A stretch of DNA of 64,000 nt, taken from positions 62,001 to 126,000 of the forward strand of contig JAMJFZ010002572.1 in assembly GCA_026225945.1 (NCBI GenBank), written 5' to 3'. The notes under the pieces are model-generated. The model had not been told where the DNA came from, did no database searches, and was given only the letters and a program-made list of their open reading frames with translations. Below are positions 37,850-49,502 of the stretch, piece by piece (within the stretch, counting starts at the first letter, position 1; every line of letters starts with the position of its first letter). The translations under genes and the position numbers were made by a program. The DNA is from Cricetomys ansorgei (Eukaryota > Chordata > Mammalia > Rodentia > Nesomyidae).

Positions 37850-37983
37850 TCCCTTGATATAGAATCTCATACAGCCCAGACTAGCCCTGATTTCACTATA
37901 CAGCTAAGGCTTGAACTTCTGGTTCTCCTAACCCTACCACCCATGCACCGGGATCGCAGGTTTGCACCCCCACACCTGGCTAA
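37850..37983 (-). mobile_element. B1/PB1 SINE, degraded
   Basis: TAGAATCTCATACAGCCCAG and CACCGGGATCGCAGGTTTGC, ending CACACCTGGCT. Confidence 0.65.
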
Positions 37984-38789
37984 TAATGTGCACTTTAAAC
38001 CTCACGGTAGCTCTTATCAAACTGGGCTGCAATTGGTCACTATTGCCAGCCTCTCTTACAAGTGCCTTCTCTGTGTCTCCATATGTCCAAACTTTAACTG
38101 ACATAGTGACCCCTCAAAACCATATCATATAGTTAGGCCTTAAGTATGGATGAAGTCCAAGCATCAAGAAAGGGGACCAAGAAAGAGCACTGTCAGGTGA
38201 CGACCGAGGATAGAGAGTCAAGACAAAAGGCTTGCTTGCTGGCAGGTGCAGCTTCTAAAGGGTTATTACAGGAAGTCAGGCAGGCAAGAGGACTTGGGGC
38301 AAGGAGGGAAGGACAGGGTGTGCTGGCGGCGGGCGAGGGGTCTCTTAGGGCACAGGGGTTAAGAGGAGTCTGAATGCAGGGCACTTGCAACCATTTCTGG
38401 AAAAACACGCAGCAAATATAGAAAGGCATAAGGCAGCGTGCGGCTGGGAGGGGCTAACTGGTAGCCCCGAGGCTCCTGGGTTCCTTGGCTCGTGTCATGC
38501 CCCCACCCACCCCCAGCCCCCTTTCCCAAGGCCTTGGAGGCCTCTGTCCCCTGAGGAATGTGGTAGAAGAAAAACTGTTGGAAATCAAGTTAAAGCCGCA
38601 CTGAGTCTGTGGGGTGTGACTAATACCGCCCGTCTCCCGCAAAGGCAGAGAGATGTCAAGACAAGCTGTAGACTCTATCCGCACCGCGTTAGCCGAGGAA
38701 CTCGCGGATCCAGCTTCTCATTTCCCTGCCAAGGGTGGCTGAGGCAGGGGTAGAAATAGTTTAAGCAATATACCCACAAACTTCTCTCC

Positions 38790-38885
38790 ATCTGGGCAGG
38801 TTACGTAACTGACCTCCTCGGGCCTTAGCGTCCTCGTAGACTAAATAGTTAAGGACGGTAGCCACTGACTTTAAAGGGTAGCCAG
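38790..38885 (+). mobile_element. Possible MIR fragment
   Basis: GGGCAGGTTACGTAACTGAC followed by a CCTCCTCGGGCCTTAGCGTC match to the MIR core. Confidence 0.45.
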
Positions 38886-39039
38886 CATCACCTACACAGT
38901 AGGTGACAGCACACAGCTCAGAGCCGGTTACCATGAACGTGAGGAGTGAACATCTGAACACGAAGTCAGCAGGAAGCTAAAGCCTCCAGTTAACTTCCAA
39001 GACTTTCCCAGCGTCTGCCTGGATCCCTTACCCTGTCAA

Positions 39040-39300
39040 GTACAGTTAGCGAGTCCCACGGGGCTGCCCCGGGACGCTTCTCAGCACACAGCACAGTGGT
39101 GCTTGGCTGAGCTTTGCCGCCATTGGGTGTCCCGGCAGAGACAGAGCCACCGGCGGGCTCCGCCAGCACACCGATGAGCAGACAAGTGGTTGTGCTTGTT
39201 GAAGCTGTTCAGGAAGATGCTTTCTGAGCCCGGCCCTGCTCGGTAAGGCGGAGTTAGGTGGAAGGCAGGCTTCCCAGAATTCCCTGCCCGAGTCAGCTCA
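39040..39300. promoter_or_regulatory. Second small CpG-rich patch
   Basis: About 15 CpGs in 220 bases, with GCCGCCATTGG (YY1-like plus an inverted CCAAT) near 39117 and a plus-strand donor-like CTCGGTAAGG at 39239. No transcript can be shown. Confidence 0.25.
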
Positions 39301-39462
39301 CGCTCAGGTTATTCTATCTTCCAGCTGAGGCTGTCTTCTAATTTACACAGTGCCCAGGCTTTAAGTTCCAAACGTAGATGAACCACAGACGGTGATAAAA
39401 CAGGACAAAAACAAAATTATCACTTACCACGAATCATTCAAAATTAAAATTCTGGCACGTTA

Positions 39463-39660
39463 GGCCGAGGGATGGCTCAGCAGTTAAGAGTACTGGCCGC
39501 TTTTCCAGAGGCCCTGAGTTCAATGCCCAGGACCCGCATGGCAGCTCACAGCCCTCTGTAACTGTAGTCCCGTGGGATCCGATTCCCTCTTCTGGTGTGC
39601 AGACATGCATGCAGACAAAACGCCCACACACATAAAACACAAGAATAAATTCTAAAAAGA
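39463..39660 (+). mobile_element. B2/B3 SINE
   Basis: GGATGGCTCAGCAGTTAAGA, CCAGAGGCCCTGAGTTCAAT, CATGGCAGCTCACAGCC and an AATAAA-containing tail. Confidence 0.88.
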
Positions 39661-40004
39661 AAAGAAACTTGAGGGATTCTGCCACATCTTTGCAAGGATG
39701 GATTCTTAAGGGAAGCCCCGTGACCAGTGTTGACAGAAATGACACTGACCTGAAATGGCTTGCTCTATGCCCAGAATTAATCCCAGAGATACCCATTCCC
39801 AAGAGTTTTAACAAACTTAAAATAGTCATTTCTGTCCACAGAGTCTAATTATTACCAAAGTCAAATTACTTCTACAGTGAAAACACATTTAATTAGTTCA
39901 GTTTTGGGTGTCTTCCGGAGACAACCTGAGGAAATCACAGATTTCAGGTCAACCTGAGAGATGAGGACGCTTCAGACCCTTCTTCTCTCAGAGGCAGGTG
40001 AACC

Positions 40005-40511
40005 CTAAACCTTCCTTCCTCTGGCATTTTGCCACAGAAAGAAGCTTTGCCTTCTCTTAGTAAGAAAGTCTGGGTTCACGCTGGTGGATGACTCAGTTTC
40101 CTCTCCTGGGCTCCCCTCAGTGCTCTCAGCTGAGAGGCTCACAGATGGGGAAGGTCCACAGGCCCCTCTCCGGAGGGGTGCTGCAGCGGAAGTTTCTTCC
40201 CACAGGTCTCGGACACGCAGCGACTGGAACTGCTGCACACGCTTCAGCTCACGCGTGCAGTGCCCACGGCTGGACACGGGGATGCTAAGAACGGTGCCTT
40301 TAGTTGGTGACTTATCAACGTAGGCGTGAACCACACTGGAATATATTTCAGAGGTGGGAGAAGATGACAGAAACAGGAACATTACTACGTGAATCCTCCG
40401 CTTTCTGTCCCACCCACAGCCTCCACACGACGCTTGGATACCATGCTGGCTGTCACTGCATTTTAAAATCGACGTGACAGAGCTCTCCAGAGGAAAGGCT
40501 CCTTTCGCCAC
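40005..40511 (-). other. Unrecognised 168-codon open frame
   Basis: An ATG at 40511 on the minus strand opens 168 codons. It is not built on a tandem repeat or SINE, and it contains more CpG than the surroundings. The C-terminal half is serine/glutamate-rich (SAESTEGSPGEETESS). No domain, splice context or family is recognisable. Chance remains likely in a 64-kb window. Confidence 0.2.
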
Positions 40512-40558
40512 AGGACCGTTCTAAAACATCGCCGCAGAAACCATCCTCTTCGTTTCAT

Positions 40559-40738
40559 TTTTTTAAGATGTACTATTTTTTAAAATGTGTGCGTGTGCCT
40601 GTGAGCACGGGTGCCTGAGTGTGTGGGTGCCTACAGAAACCAGAAAAGAATGTCCAATCGCCGGCAGCCAGGGTCCCAGGCAACCGTGGGTGCGGGAACT
40701 GAACCTGTGTCATCTGGTAGAGCAGCAAACGCTCTTAT
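40559..40738 (-). mobile_element. B3 SINE, diverged
   Basis: A TTTTTTAAGATGTACT start, GGGTGCCTACAGAAACC and GGAACTGAACCTGTGTCATC. Confidence 0.72.
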
Positions 40739-41138
40739 ACCGTTTTATCTTTATAATGTGAGAACACTCAAGAGTTTGCAAATGAAAGTCAACTGACACA
40801 AAGAACTATCACAGAAACGCCACTGGTAGGCATCGCTTAGATACCTAAGTGAACCGGATTCATGCAATTACACAAAACTGGTGCATTCGGGTTCTCAGCA
40901 GCGTGAGAGACAGAAAGCAACGTAACCAGCGGAGCACAGTACGGCAGCACAGTGCACACTGCCCAGCCACAGAAGGACCAAACTCCTAGCCAGTGTTGCA
41001 ACACCCACGTAGAAGAACACAGACATAAAAGATCACACACAGTACAACCCACTCTCACTAACTCTCCAGAACACAGGAGAAGGGGGAGCAGCTGCCGATC
41101 AGTGAGGTCTTTCTTTTGGGGGAAACGATGCTCTAGAG

Positions 41139-41361
41139 CAGCGGTTCTCAACCTTCCTGACGCTGCGGCCCTTTAACACGGTTCCTCACGTTGCGGCGAC
41201 CCCAGCTGGAGAATCGTTTTTTGTCGTTACTTCATTGCTGTAGTTTTGCCACTGTTACGAACCATAACGTGAATATCAGATACACAGACGGTCTTAGGCG
41301 ACCCCATGAAAGGGTCATTTGACCCGCAAAAGGGTCACGACCCATGGGCTGAGAACCACTG
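41139..41361 (+). mobile_element. hAT-type MITE (URR1-like)
   Basis: Terminal inverted repeats CAGCGGTTCTCAACC and GGGCTGAGAACCACTG bound 223 bases containing GACGCTGCGGCCCTTTAACA, TTGCCACTGTTACGAACCAT and AAAGGGTCACGACCCA. Non-autonomous; no transposase frame. Confidence 0.85.
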
Positions 41362-41544
41362 TTCCAGGCTTAGTGGTGAAGACTCACCTCTGCAACTATA
41401 CTGAAAATCAACGAACCTACCCTTTAGAAGGATGAGCTACATCTGTGAACTTCATCTCAGTTTTCAGAAGGAAGTCCAGCACTGTGATGATACACTCAGT
41501 CAGACTGGAGTTCAAGTCTACTCTATCGCACGTTGAATGCTGTA

Positions 41545-41690
41545 GGAAATTCATTTAAATCATCTGCCTCAGTCTCCTCCTCTGCATAATGGGGATGATA
41601 GCAACAGAACTGTCAGTACGGATGCGGAGAGATCAGATAAGAGAGTCTGTCACCAACACGGCACACGGATATACTCCATGAGTTCTATCA
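41545..41690 (+). mobile_element. MIR SINE
   Basis: CTGCCTCAGTCTCCTCCTCT and GCATAATGGGGATGATAGCA match the MIR core. Confidence 0.7.
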
Positions 41691-42180
41691 GACCCAATAA
41701 AACCGGTGATTGTCTATGTGACAGCATGTAAAGAGTTAAGCTGGGCAGGTTTGCTATTCAGACGGGGAAAATACTGCAGTCGAGGAAAAGACATCCACAA
41801 GCAGAGAAACGCCAGCCCCGCGCTGAGCTGTCCAGGTTGCCGCCTCAGACACGTGGGAACGACACATTGCATTTGGGGCTTTCCACGCTCGGGCTCAAAT
41901 GCAGGCAACACCAGGGCCGCAGGCCAGAGAGGGGGGACTTCCACCCCAGACCTTGACTCCACCTACATGGCTGGCAGGAGAAAAGTGTGGGAATGGGGTT
42001 CCCGACTCCATGGCTCAACTCTTGCCAGAACAACCACTGCCCCTATACCTATCCCAACTTGTTGCTGGAACGCATTATATGTGACCCCCAAATGACGGTT
42101 GTATGGCCTCTCCAGAAGCTTGTGTAAAAGAGGGACCTCGGCCACTAATCTTGTGGTTGCCAAGGGCGAGAGGAAAGCCA

Positions 42181-42280
42181 CCTGCAGGGGTGCTTCTCCT
42201 CAGCCTGCAGGGGTGCTCCTCCTCAGCCTGCAGGGGTGCTTCTCCTCAGCCTGCAGGGGTGCTCCTCCTCAGCCTGCAGG
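42181..42280 (+). repeat. 23-bp tandem repeat, 4.3 copies
   Basis: Four units of CCTGCAGGGGTGCTYCTCCTCAG alternate strictly between T and C at the variable base, followed by a partial unit. The alternation implies a 46-bp dimer duplicated once. It creates part of a spurious 256-codon frame. Confidence 0.9.
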
Positions 42281-44129
42281 ACAGCTGGGCACAGGAGACA
42301 CCCCAGGTAACAGGGACTTCCTGCATTTTGCCTCATTCCCTTTGGCCACCGCTGCACAACTACCGGCTAGCAGGACTACGGAGCATCCTGCCTGGAATGG
42401 AGCCTGGGGCAGAAGTACAGAAGGGAAGGGACCCCACAAACACCTGCATCATAACCTGGTGAGTTCATGCAGACTTGTAACAGGACAATCAGCGCGCAGA
42501 TTCCAGGCCTCTGAACCCCAAATCCCCAGCCATTTTCATGCAAACCCCTACATTCTGACTGATAACCAGGACAAGTCTCAGCACGTCTCAGAGAAACACA
42601 GTCTCCACTCAAATAGGGAATATCTTCACAGCACAGGACTACAGAGCTGCAGTTCCGCAGAGGTGGTTGGTTCCCCCTCCCCTGGGCCTTGTGGGTTGAC
42701 GTCCATTCACAAACACTTGAAGCTGGTCTACACACACTGGCATCGAAGGCTGGGTACGGTAAGCGCCGAACAGGCATGCTGGAACCTCTCGAGGAGAGAG
42801 TCAAAGGCTCAAAGCTGGTGTGCCGGGTGGTTTATTACAAGACACAAGAAGAACCTGACATCTGACTGATCCCGGAGGGCAGGTAAGTACATCAGGAAGG
42901 GCACAGTGCTACTGAAAACATATGACGAAGAGTCAAGCTTACTGTGGCGAGTTAGTCACTGTCCTGGCCCTGATGACCCAAGCACCCTGCTGCACCCTGG
43001 CCACTGCCGTTCATGGCGTTAGTCTCTGATGCTTAGTTGTCCTGAGTTGGCCTTTGCTAGTTGAGGATCAGTACTGGCACCCGAGTTCAAAGGCCCAATA
43101 CCATAACAGACCCTTTCTCTGTGAACGCGGACAGACCACTGAGCATTTCAGTGACTGCAGAGTGAAGCTTTGCCAGGGAAAAGCCCCTCCCCCTGTGGTT
43201 GTATGCCCCTTGGGCTTCTGGGAACGTTGGAGGGGATAAAAGAGGGTGGTGGAAGTCAGTTACTGACAGTTAGAGAGACTGCCTGCAAAGAACCAAAGCT
43301 GACAGAGATATTGGAAGCTTAGAATCAGAGCTGAGAATTCCTGCGTACAGAAGCAGGCAGAAATAAGGACGGATGAAACGAACTAACTGGGGTTCTTTAA
43401 AAAAGTCACAATCTAGATCTTCTCAGTAACTGCCGTGCTGGGAGAAGCTAAACCAGAGAGGGAGTTAGTTCAGAGCTAGTTCAGTTCCCCAGACACCAGG
43501 AGATTAAGACGGACAAGGGAAAAGGGCTGTAAGGGTTTCTCGTTTCTTCCTATTCTTTCTTTTCCTCCCTAACCCTATGAGCTAATTGAAGTGTTAAAGG
43601 TTACAAGTTAGAAATCCAGCAGCGGGAACAGAGAGCCGGAGTCAAGTAGCCAGAGAGAAAAACGTTACGTTTTAGATACATTTTAAATACGTTCGGAGCC
43701 CAGATCCAAACGGCAAACAGCCAAGGAACCCACACCATCGTGTTTAAAAAAATACCCTTTACATTTTGAAAGGCATCTACAAAAACCCATAAGCAAGAAA
43801 AGCTAAATATGTAATATTTAATATATATCTTATCATGTTAGTTACAAGTGACACTGTCCCCTCCTCATGCCCTTACCATTCAGCTTCCTGTTAGGCTACT
43901 GAAGGCCAAGCTCTCTAGCACTTTCTCAGGTATGACGCATATCAATTCAGACAGGCCCACTGGTCCGTCTGTGGAAGGCGATCCAAACTTCTGTTCATTG
44001 CTGTCAGGTCTCACTGCAGCAGGAAAGCGTCCTGTGAGCCTATGGTCTGGTTCAGGGTAAACGATCATCTGGGTACACAGTACACAGCCATCAGCAAAAC
44101 CAAAACACACAGGCTACTTCTGCAAGGAC

Positions 44130-44326
44130 TGTCTGTGTGGTGTGTGTGCGTGCACATGTGTGTGTGTGTGTATGCATGTGTGCGCGCGCGCTTGTGTGTG
44201 CATGTGTGTCTGTGCATGTATGTGTGCGTGCACATGTGTGAGTGTGAGTGTTCGTGTGTGTGCATGCCGTGTGTGTGTGTGTGTGCATGTGTGTCTGTGC
44301 ATGTATGTGTGCGTGCACATGTGTGA

Positions 44327-44362
<36 letters not shown>

Positions 44363-44436
44363 GAGGGAGGGAGAGAGGGGCAGAGAGAAGGGCAGAGAGA
44401 GAGAGAGATCAGGGAGAGAGAGGGGAGAGAGAGATA
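44130..44436 (+). repeat. (TG)n then (GA)n compound array
   Basis: TG-rich sequence with GCATGTGTGTCTGTGCATGT repeated at about 44199 and 44285 (86-bp period) switches at 44344 to GA-rich sequence. Confidence 0.92.
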
Positions 44437-44461
44437 TTTTCCCCACAGTAGTTAACCCTTG

Positions 44462-44691
44462 GTATTCTTTAAAGATTTCTAGATTTTATTTTACGTGTAT
44501 GAATGTGTGCCTGCATGAATTTATGTACACACTCTGCATGTGGGTGTCTGTGGAGAGGCCAGAGGGCATCAGCGCCCCTGAAGTGGAACTCTAGGAGTTG
44601 TGGGTTGCCTGATGTGGGTGCTCAGAACGAAACCCGGGTCCTCTGCAGGGCAGCGAGTGCTCTTCACCACCGAGCCACGGCTCCAGCCCCG
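44462..44691 (-). mobile_element. B3 SINE
   Basis: TTTACGTGTATGAATGTGTG, CCAGAGGGCATCAGCGCCCC, CAGAACGAAACCCGGGTCCT and GCTCTTCACCACCGAGCCAC. Confidence 0.88.
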
Positions 44692-45704
44692 ATCTTGGGT
44701 ATTTTATCTGGTTTTAGACTATAGATAGACATTTGGAGCTTATTATTTACAAATACCTAATGAAACCCAAAGGTTCACAATCCATTCCTGCTTCCTAAAT
44801 CAAGATGCCCTTAGGCCTCAGGAAAGGATTTAGCTGTCAGTACTTACATTGAGTTAATCATTGGGAAGTTTTAAATATACATTCTGTCTTAATGAACTTC
44901 ATTAAGGCAGTGAGCGGGGACCTGTATTCTTGTTTAATCGTTGAAGACTTTGAAATGTCTCTTTTCCCTAAAGAAGCTGCATGCCCCACTTAGCAGGCTG
45001 GAGTCCAGAGAGTCCCACTAAGGGTTGGCCAGGATCGACAAGGCCTACCCTCCTGCCTGTCAGGTACCACCAGCTCACCAGTTGGGGTGCGGATGGGAGG
45101 TAGAAGGGGAGGGGTGGGGGTGGGGACCCTCAGCTTCCCACCTTCCTACACCTGGGTGTCTCAGGTATCCCATCCCTCCTTCACACGGCACCAGCCAGTT
45201 CTCCTGGGCTTCCTTCTTGTTACATGGTTATACGTAGCTACTCCACTCAGCCCCAGCCCTGGAGAGCTGGAGGGCAGCAGCAAGTGTTCAAGTTCACGCT
45301 GCATGCAGAGCTCAGTAAGCACCCTGGCGACCCTGCGAGCCTCGACCTTAAAGTCTGACAAGAGAATGAGTTAGGAACGAGGTGGGGAGGAGACCGGCAT
45401 GTAATCGACGACCCTGTTCATCAGAATCACTTCACAAAGCGCTGGCCAGACGGAGCAAGAAACCGCCATTCCCTCCACGGATGCGAACTGCGAACATGCA
45501 GGTGCCGAGGCTTCAGCCCGTGTGAAGCCAGGGCCCTGGTTTGCTTCTCTGTGCTACGATGAAACTCGGACCAAAAGCAACTTTGGGGAGGAAGGGGCTT
45601 ATTCCATCACACAGGTGGAAGTCCGTCCCTGAGGACAAGGCGGAAACTGAAGCAGAGAGGTCACGGGATGCTCCTAACGGGCTCGCTTCTAAGCTCATGC
45701 TCTT

Positions 45705-45925
45705 TTGTTTGTTTTACGTGTAAGGATGATTTTTCTGCATGTGTGATTGTGAACGCCACGCACGCCTGATGCGTACAAAGGCCTGAAGAGGGCGTCAGAT
45801 GTATCTCCTGGGACAGGAGTTCCAGGCAGATGTGAGCTGCCACTCGGGTGCTAGAAATTGAACCTGGGTCTTCTCTCTCGAAGAGCAGCCAGTGCTCTTT
45901 ACTGCTGAGTCATCTCTCCAGGCCC
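45705..45925 (-). mobile_element. B3 SINE inserted in the type Y repeat
   Basis: GAAGAGGGCGTCAGATGTAT, AATTGAACCTGGGTCTTCTC and CTGAGTCATCTCTCCAGGCC. Confidence 0.88.
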
Positions 45926-46035
45926 CAGCTTTCTTTTTCTTTTTCCTTGACGAGGTCTCACCATGTAGCCTTGGCTGACCTGGAACTCACAGAGATCTGC
46001 CCTCATCTGCCTCTGGAATGAATGCTGGGACAAAG
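45926..46035 (-). mobile_element. B1 SINE
   Basis: GACGAGGTCTCACCATGTAG and CTGACCTGGAACTCACAGAG; it abuts the B3 on the same strand. Confidence 0.75.
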
Positions 46036-46153
46036 GCCTGTCCCACTGACCTACCTCTCTTATGCTTCCCAGGACCCCCTGTCCAGGGGCAGCACACAGA
46101 GGGTTGGGCCCTTCTACATCAATTGGCAATCAAGAAGATGCCCTATAAGCCAG

Positions 46154-46156
<3 letters not shown>

Positions 46157-46199
<43 letters not shown>
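46157..46199 (+). repeat. (TG)n microsatellite
   Basis: About 21 TG units directly before a B1. Confidence 0.95.
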
Positions 46200-46200
<1 letters not shown>

Positions 46201-46340
46201 GGCGGTGCTCGCCTTTAATCCCAGCACTCGGGAGGCAGAAGCAGGAGGAGCTCTGTGAGTCCAAGGCCAGCCTGGTCTACAGAGTGAGTTCTAGTCAGAG
46301 TTACAACAGAGAAACCCTGCCTCAGAAAACCAAAGAAAAA
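46200..46340 (+). mobile_element. B1 SINE flanked by TG and GGAA tracts
   Basis: CGCCTTTAATCCCAGCACTC, CCAGCCTGGTCTACAGAGTG and GAGAAACCCTGCCTC, then an A-rich tail expanded to GGAA. ATGCCCTA on both sides (46138 and 46409) is a likely target duplication for the TG-B1-GGAA block. Confidence 0.9.
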
Positions 46341-46354
46341 GAAAAAGGAAAAAA

Positions 46355-46402
46355 GGAAGGAAGGAAGGAAGGAAGGAAGGAAGGAAGGAAGGAAGGAAGG
46401 AA
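46355..46402 (+). repeat. (GGAA)n microsatellite
   Basis: About 11 GGAA units follow the A-rich tail of the B1 at 46200. Confidence 0.95.
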
Positions 46403-46982
46403 GGGAAAATGCCCTACACACATGCCCTCAGGCCAGTCCTCTTCTCTTACCAGGTATGTCAACCAGAATCTTGACAACCAAGATTAACTCTCACGTTAAA
46501 CCTCTATTGAGCAACCCCCCACCCACAGCCACTTACTGTTTCTGTGTCCCTTCTCCAGGCTAAGCAAAGATCTCCTTCTGCATGTGTGCGTGTGTGTCTG
46601 CGTGCTGGGGGGGGGGGGGCGGCTACAACTGAAAGCTTGCTTCCCTCACACCCACCTCTCCATTGGATGTCCGGGAGGATGTTACATTTTCAACCAGAAT
46701 CAACTCGGTGGCCAGAGATAAATGCTTCAAGTCAGCCATGAAATTGCCTAATTGTCTTTGCAAATTAAACCCTTTCCCGTTGGTCACATGGAACTGCATT
46801 ATTAATAGGTGACTTGGAACAGGAGAAAAAGACCTTCCCATCGTCCGGGGAACGAATTCTGGGTGTCAGCTTTGTAAAATATATAACAGTCATTTAGCCT
46901 ATGGTTCACCGTGGCACTCTGCATGAACAGCTGGACTCCAAGGAAACCTTGGAAAGATAGAGCCTCAAAGGAGACATACCTT

Positions 46983-47064
46983 CTCCAGGGACTGGGCTGT
47001 AGCTGAGTGGGAGAGAGCTTGCCTAGCATGAGGCCCTGGGTTCAATCCTCAGGACTGAAAAAAA
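46983..47064 (+). mobile_element. ID SINE
   Basis: GGGACTGGGCTGTAGCTGAG, GCTTGCCTAGCATGAGGCCC and TGGGTTCAATCCTCAGGAC, then an A-rich tail. Confidence 0.88.
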
Positions 47065-47167
47065 TAAAGGAAAGTGACTTTTAGATGTTGCATATAAACA
47101 CAACAGTGATCATGTTGACCGTGAGTTCTCAGCACAATGAAGAGTCGTGCTGACAAGAGGGGAAACG

Positions 47168-47365
47168 CGATGATTCATTCGGGGGTTAAGAGCACTCGCT
47201 GTTCTCGTTGAGGTCCCAAGTGTAATTCCCACTTCAGGAAATCAGACTCCCTCATCTGGCCTGCACAAGCAGAAGATACAGCCTCAAAGAGACGCACCTT
47301 CTACATATGTGTGTTGCACACACACGCAGACAAACAAGTAACATTAAAATTGATCTTTAAAAAAC
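47168..47365 (+). mobile_element. B3 SINE, diverged
   Basis: GGGTTAAGAGCACTCGCTGT, TGTAATTCCCACTTCAGGAA and an ATTAAAATTGATC tail. Confidence 0.7.
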
Positions 47366-47404
47366 AAGCAGACCAACACTTGGGCTGGATTTCAGAAAAT
47401 TAAA

Positions 47405-47835
47405 TCTTTTGTTTAAGTGCGCGTGTGTGTGCACGCGCGTGTGTGCACATGTATGTGTGTGTGTGCATGTGTGTTTGTGTGCATGCATGTGTGTGTGTGT
47501 GCATGTGTGTTTGTGTGCATGCATGTGTGTGTGTGCATGTGTGTTTGTGTGCACGTGCATGTGTGCATGTGTGTGTGTGCGTGAGTGTGAGGGTGTCACA
47601 TGTATGTGGTCCGTGTATACGCATGAGCATGTGGAGGCCAGAGATCAGGTGTCATTACTGTGTTCACATTGTTTCCTTTGAGATGCCATCTCTATGGCCT
47701 GCAGTTCAGTATCTCGTGAGCGCCGGGGATCTGCCTGTCTTTCCTCCCCGGAATTGGACTCACAAGTGTGTCTGGGTCCTACTCCTTGCAAGACAAGCAC
47801 TTTACCAATAGGCTGCATCCCTATCCCAGAGAGTC
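47405..47835 (-). mobile_element. B4-type SINE with TG-rich array
   Basis: TG-rich sequence (47420-47600, with GCATGCATGTGTGTGTG units) is followed by GGAGGCCAGAGATCAGGTGT and an ID-like end (AAGCACTTTACCAATAGGCT). Confidence 0.6.
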
Positions 47836-47967
47836 CAATCTTATTATTGGCACTAGGCGCTTGCTGACAACGCCTCCCCAGGAGGAAAGACCTGAAGATG
47901 GTCGCGGAGGGTACAGAGGGTCTTCCTTGAGGTTGCAGACTCCAGGTTCCCCAGACACTCAAAACAC

Positions 47968-48225
47968 CGTCTTTTTCTGTTGTTCGATAAAATACTCCGA
48001 CAAAAGCAACTTACAAGAGAAATGTTTATCCTGGCTCCTAGTTCAGGACGCGCTGGAGCTGGGATTGCATCACAGTGATGAACAGCGAAGACGCAGCAGG
48101 AGCGTAATCAGCAGTCACGTCAATCCCGGTTAAGGAACGACTCACCCATCACGGGCGGGCCGTCCACCCCCACACGAGGAAGATCATTCCCACCGGCCTG
48201 CCCAGAGTCTCCCTTCGGACCGAGT
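47968..48225 (+). mobile_element. Rodent repeat, 'type Y'-like, diverged
   Basis: Carries GTTCGATAAAATACTCCGAC, AAAAGCAACTT and TTATCCTGGCTCC in the order of the type Y 5' part. Confidence 0.6.
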
Positions 48226-48559
48226 CCTAGGACGACAGCTACCACTGAGCTCCAAACAGTTCCTTGGGGGTAAATACCAGACGGCGCGGTTCACCGTGGA
48301 CATTTAGGCACTACCTCTCTCGCAAGGTTACCGCACTTGCCAAGTGAGTGTCTGACCCCGGATGAGCACTATACAGGCCAGCTAGCGGTTTCATTATCCC
48401 TTTGAGGCCCGGCCTCTTTAAAGCTGAGATGTGACCTTGGCCAAGTCCCGGCAGCCCTGGACCTGCCTGTAAGTGTGAACACGTTTTCTTCACAGAGCTT
48501 TGCTATGTAAGGGAAGAACCTCTACCTGTAAGCATTCACTGATCGATCCCGGAGCAACC

Positions 48560-48850
48560 TCGAAATACCAGGCGCAACAAGACCAATAAGACCCCTGTCC
48601 TCATGACGCCCAGCGAGGGAGCCTGACCCTGTGAGGGGAGGTGCAGAGCACAGCGGTGTGTGTCCGAGGGAACCAGTCTAGCCTGGGAGATCGGGGGAAT
48701 GCCCTTTATGGAAGGGGTTGCAGCTGATACATGGTTCAACAAGAACAGGCAGATGGAGGGAACCGCACGTGCAAAGGCCCAGGGGTCAAAGATGAGTACA
48801 GCGAGGTATGTTACAACACACTGGAAAAGCCAGAGTATGCCTAGAACAGA
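48560..48850. mobile_element. Possible L2 3' fragment
   Basis: CCCTGTCCTCATGACGCCCA and CACGTGCAAAGGCCCAGGGG resemble L2 3' sequence. Confidence 0.45.
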
Positions 48851-49238
48851 CAAAGACCTAACTGCTCTTCCAAACAGAACATGTTCATTGTGCCATCTCC
48901 CACTCTATTGATCTGCCGCCTCCTTTCCTCACCCTGACAGCGGTGCAGCTGTGAAGACAGACGCTAAGGAACAGACCCAGTACACTGGTTAGAGCCCCAG
49001 AGAGGAGGCAACCCCCCCATCCCACCTCCCCCTCGGGAGACAGACGCATCTCTCAGGCCGTGGAGCCCGCCTGCCTCCCACAGACACACAGCAAAGATGT
49101 ACCTTGAACCCTTCACTTACAATTCCTGAGGCTGAGGAACAATGCCTCCCACAGATGCTCAGTACTGTGTTCTGTGCGCATGGCGAAAACAAGACTAGCA
49201 GTCTTTTTACAAAAGCTTTCACTTTAATTCTGCCTGTC

Positions 49239-49463
49239 TGAGTGTGTGTGTGTATGTGTGTGCACCTGTGTGTGGTGTGTGTGTGTTTGTGCGTGTATGT
49301 GTGGGGGGGGGTATGTGGTGTGTATGTGTGTGCCTGTGTGCGTGTGTGTGTGTATGTGTGTGCGCGCCTGTGTGTGTGTATGTGTGTGGGGGTGTGTGTG
49401 TGTATGTGTGTGTGTGTGGTGTGTGTGTGTATGTGTGTATGTGTGTATGTATGTGTGTATGTG

Positions 49464-49502
<39 letters not shown>

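Larger units (their letters stand above)
45541..46495 (+). mobile_element. Rodent repeat 'type Y' split by two insertion events
   Basis: Type Y pieces lie at 45541-45700, 46045-46152 and 46403-46495. Between them are a minus-strand B3 plus B1 (45705-46035) and a TG/B1/GGAA block (46157-46402). Confidence 0.75.

Noticed and set aside
42099..42869. 256-codon plus-strand frame
   Set aside because: Includes a 23-bp tandem repeat, lacks any recognisable domain, and has no splice or promoter support.
43020..43320. Possible LTR with a GGATAAAAG box
   Set aside because: A TATA-like sequence and some LTR flavour, but no terminal TG/CA, target duplication or known family could be recognised.
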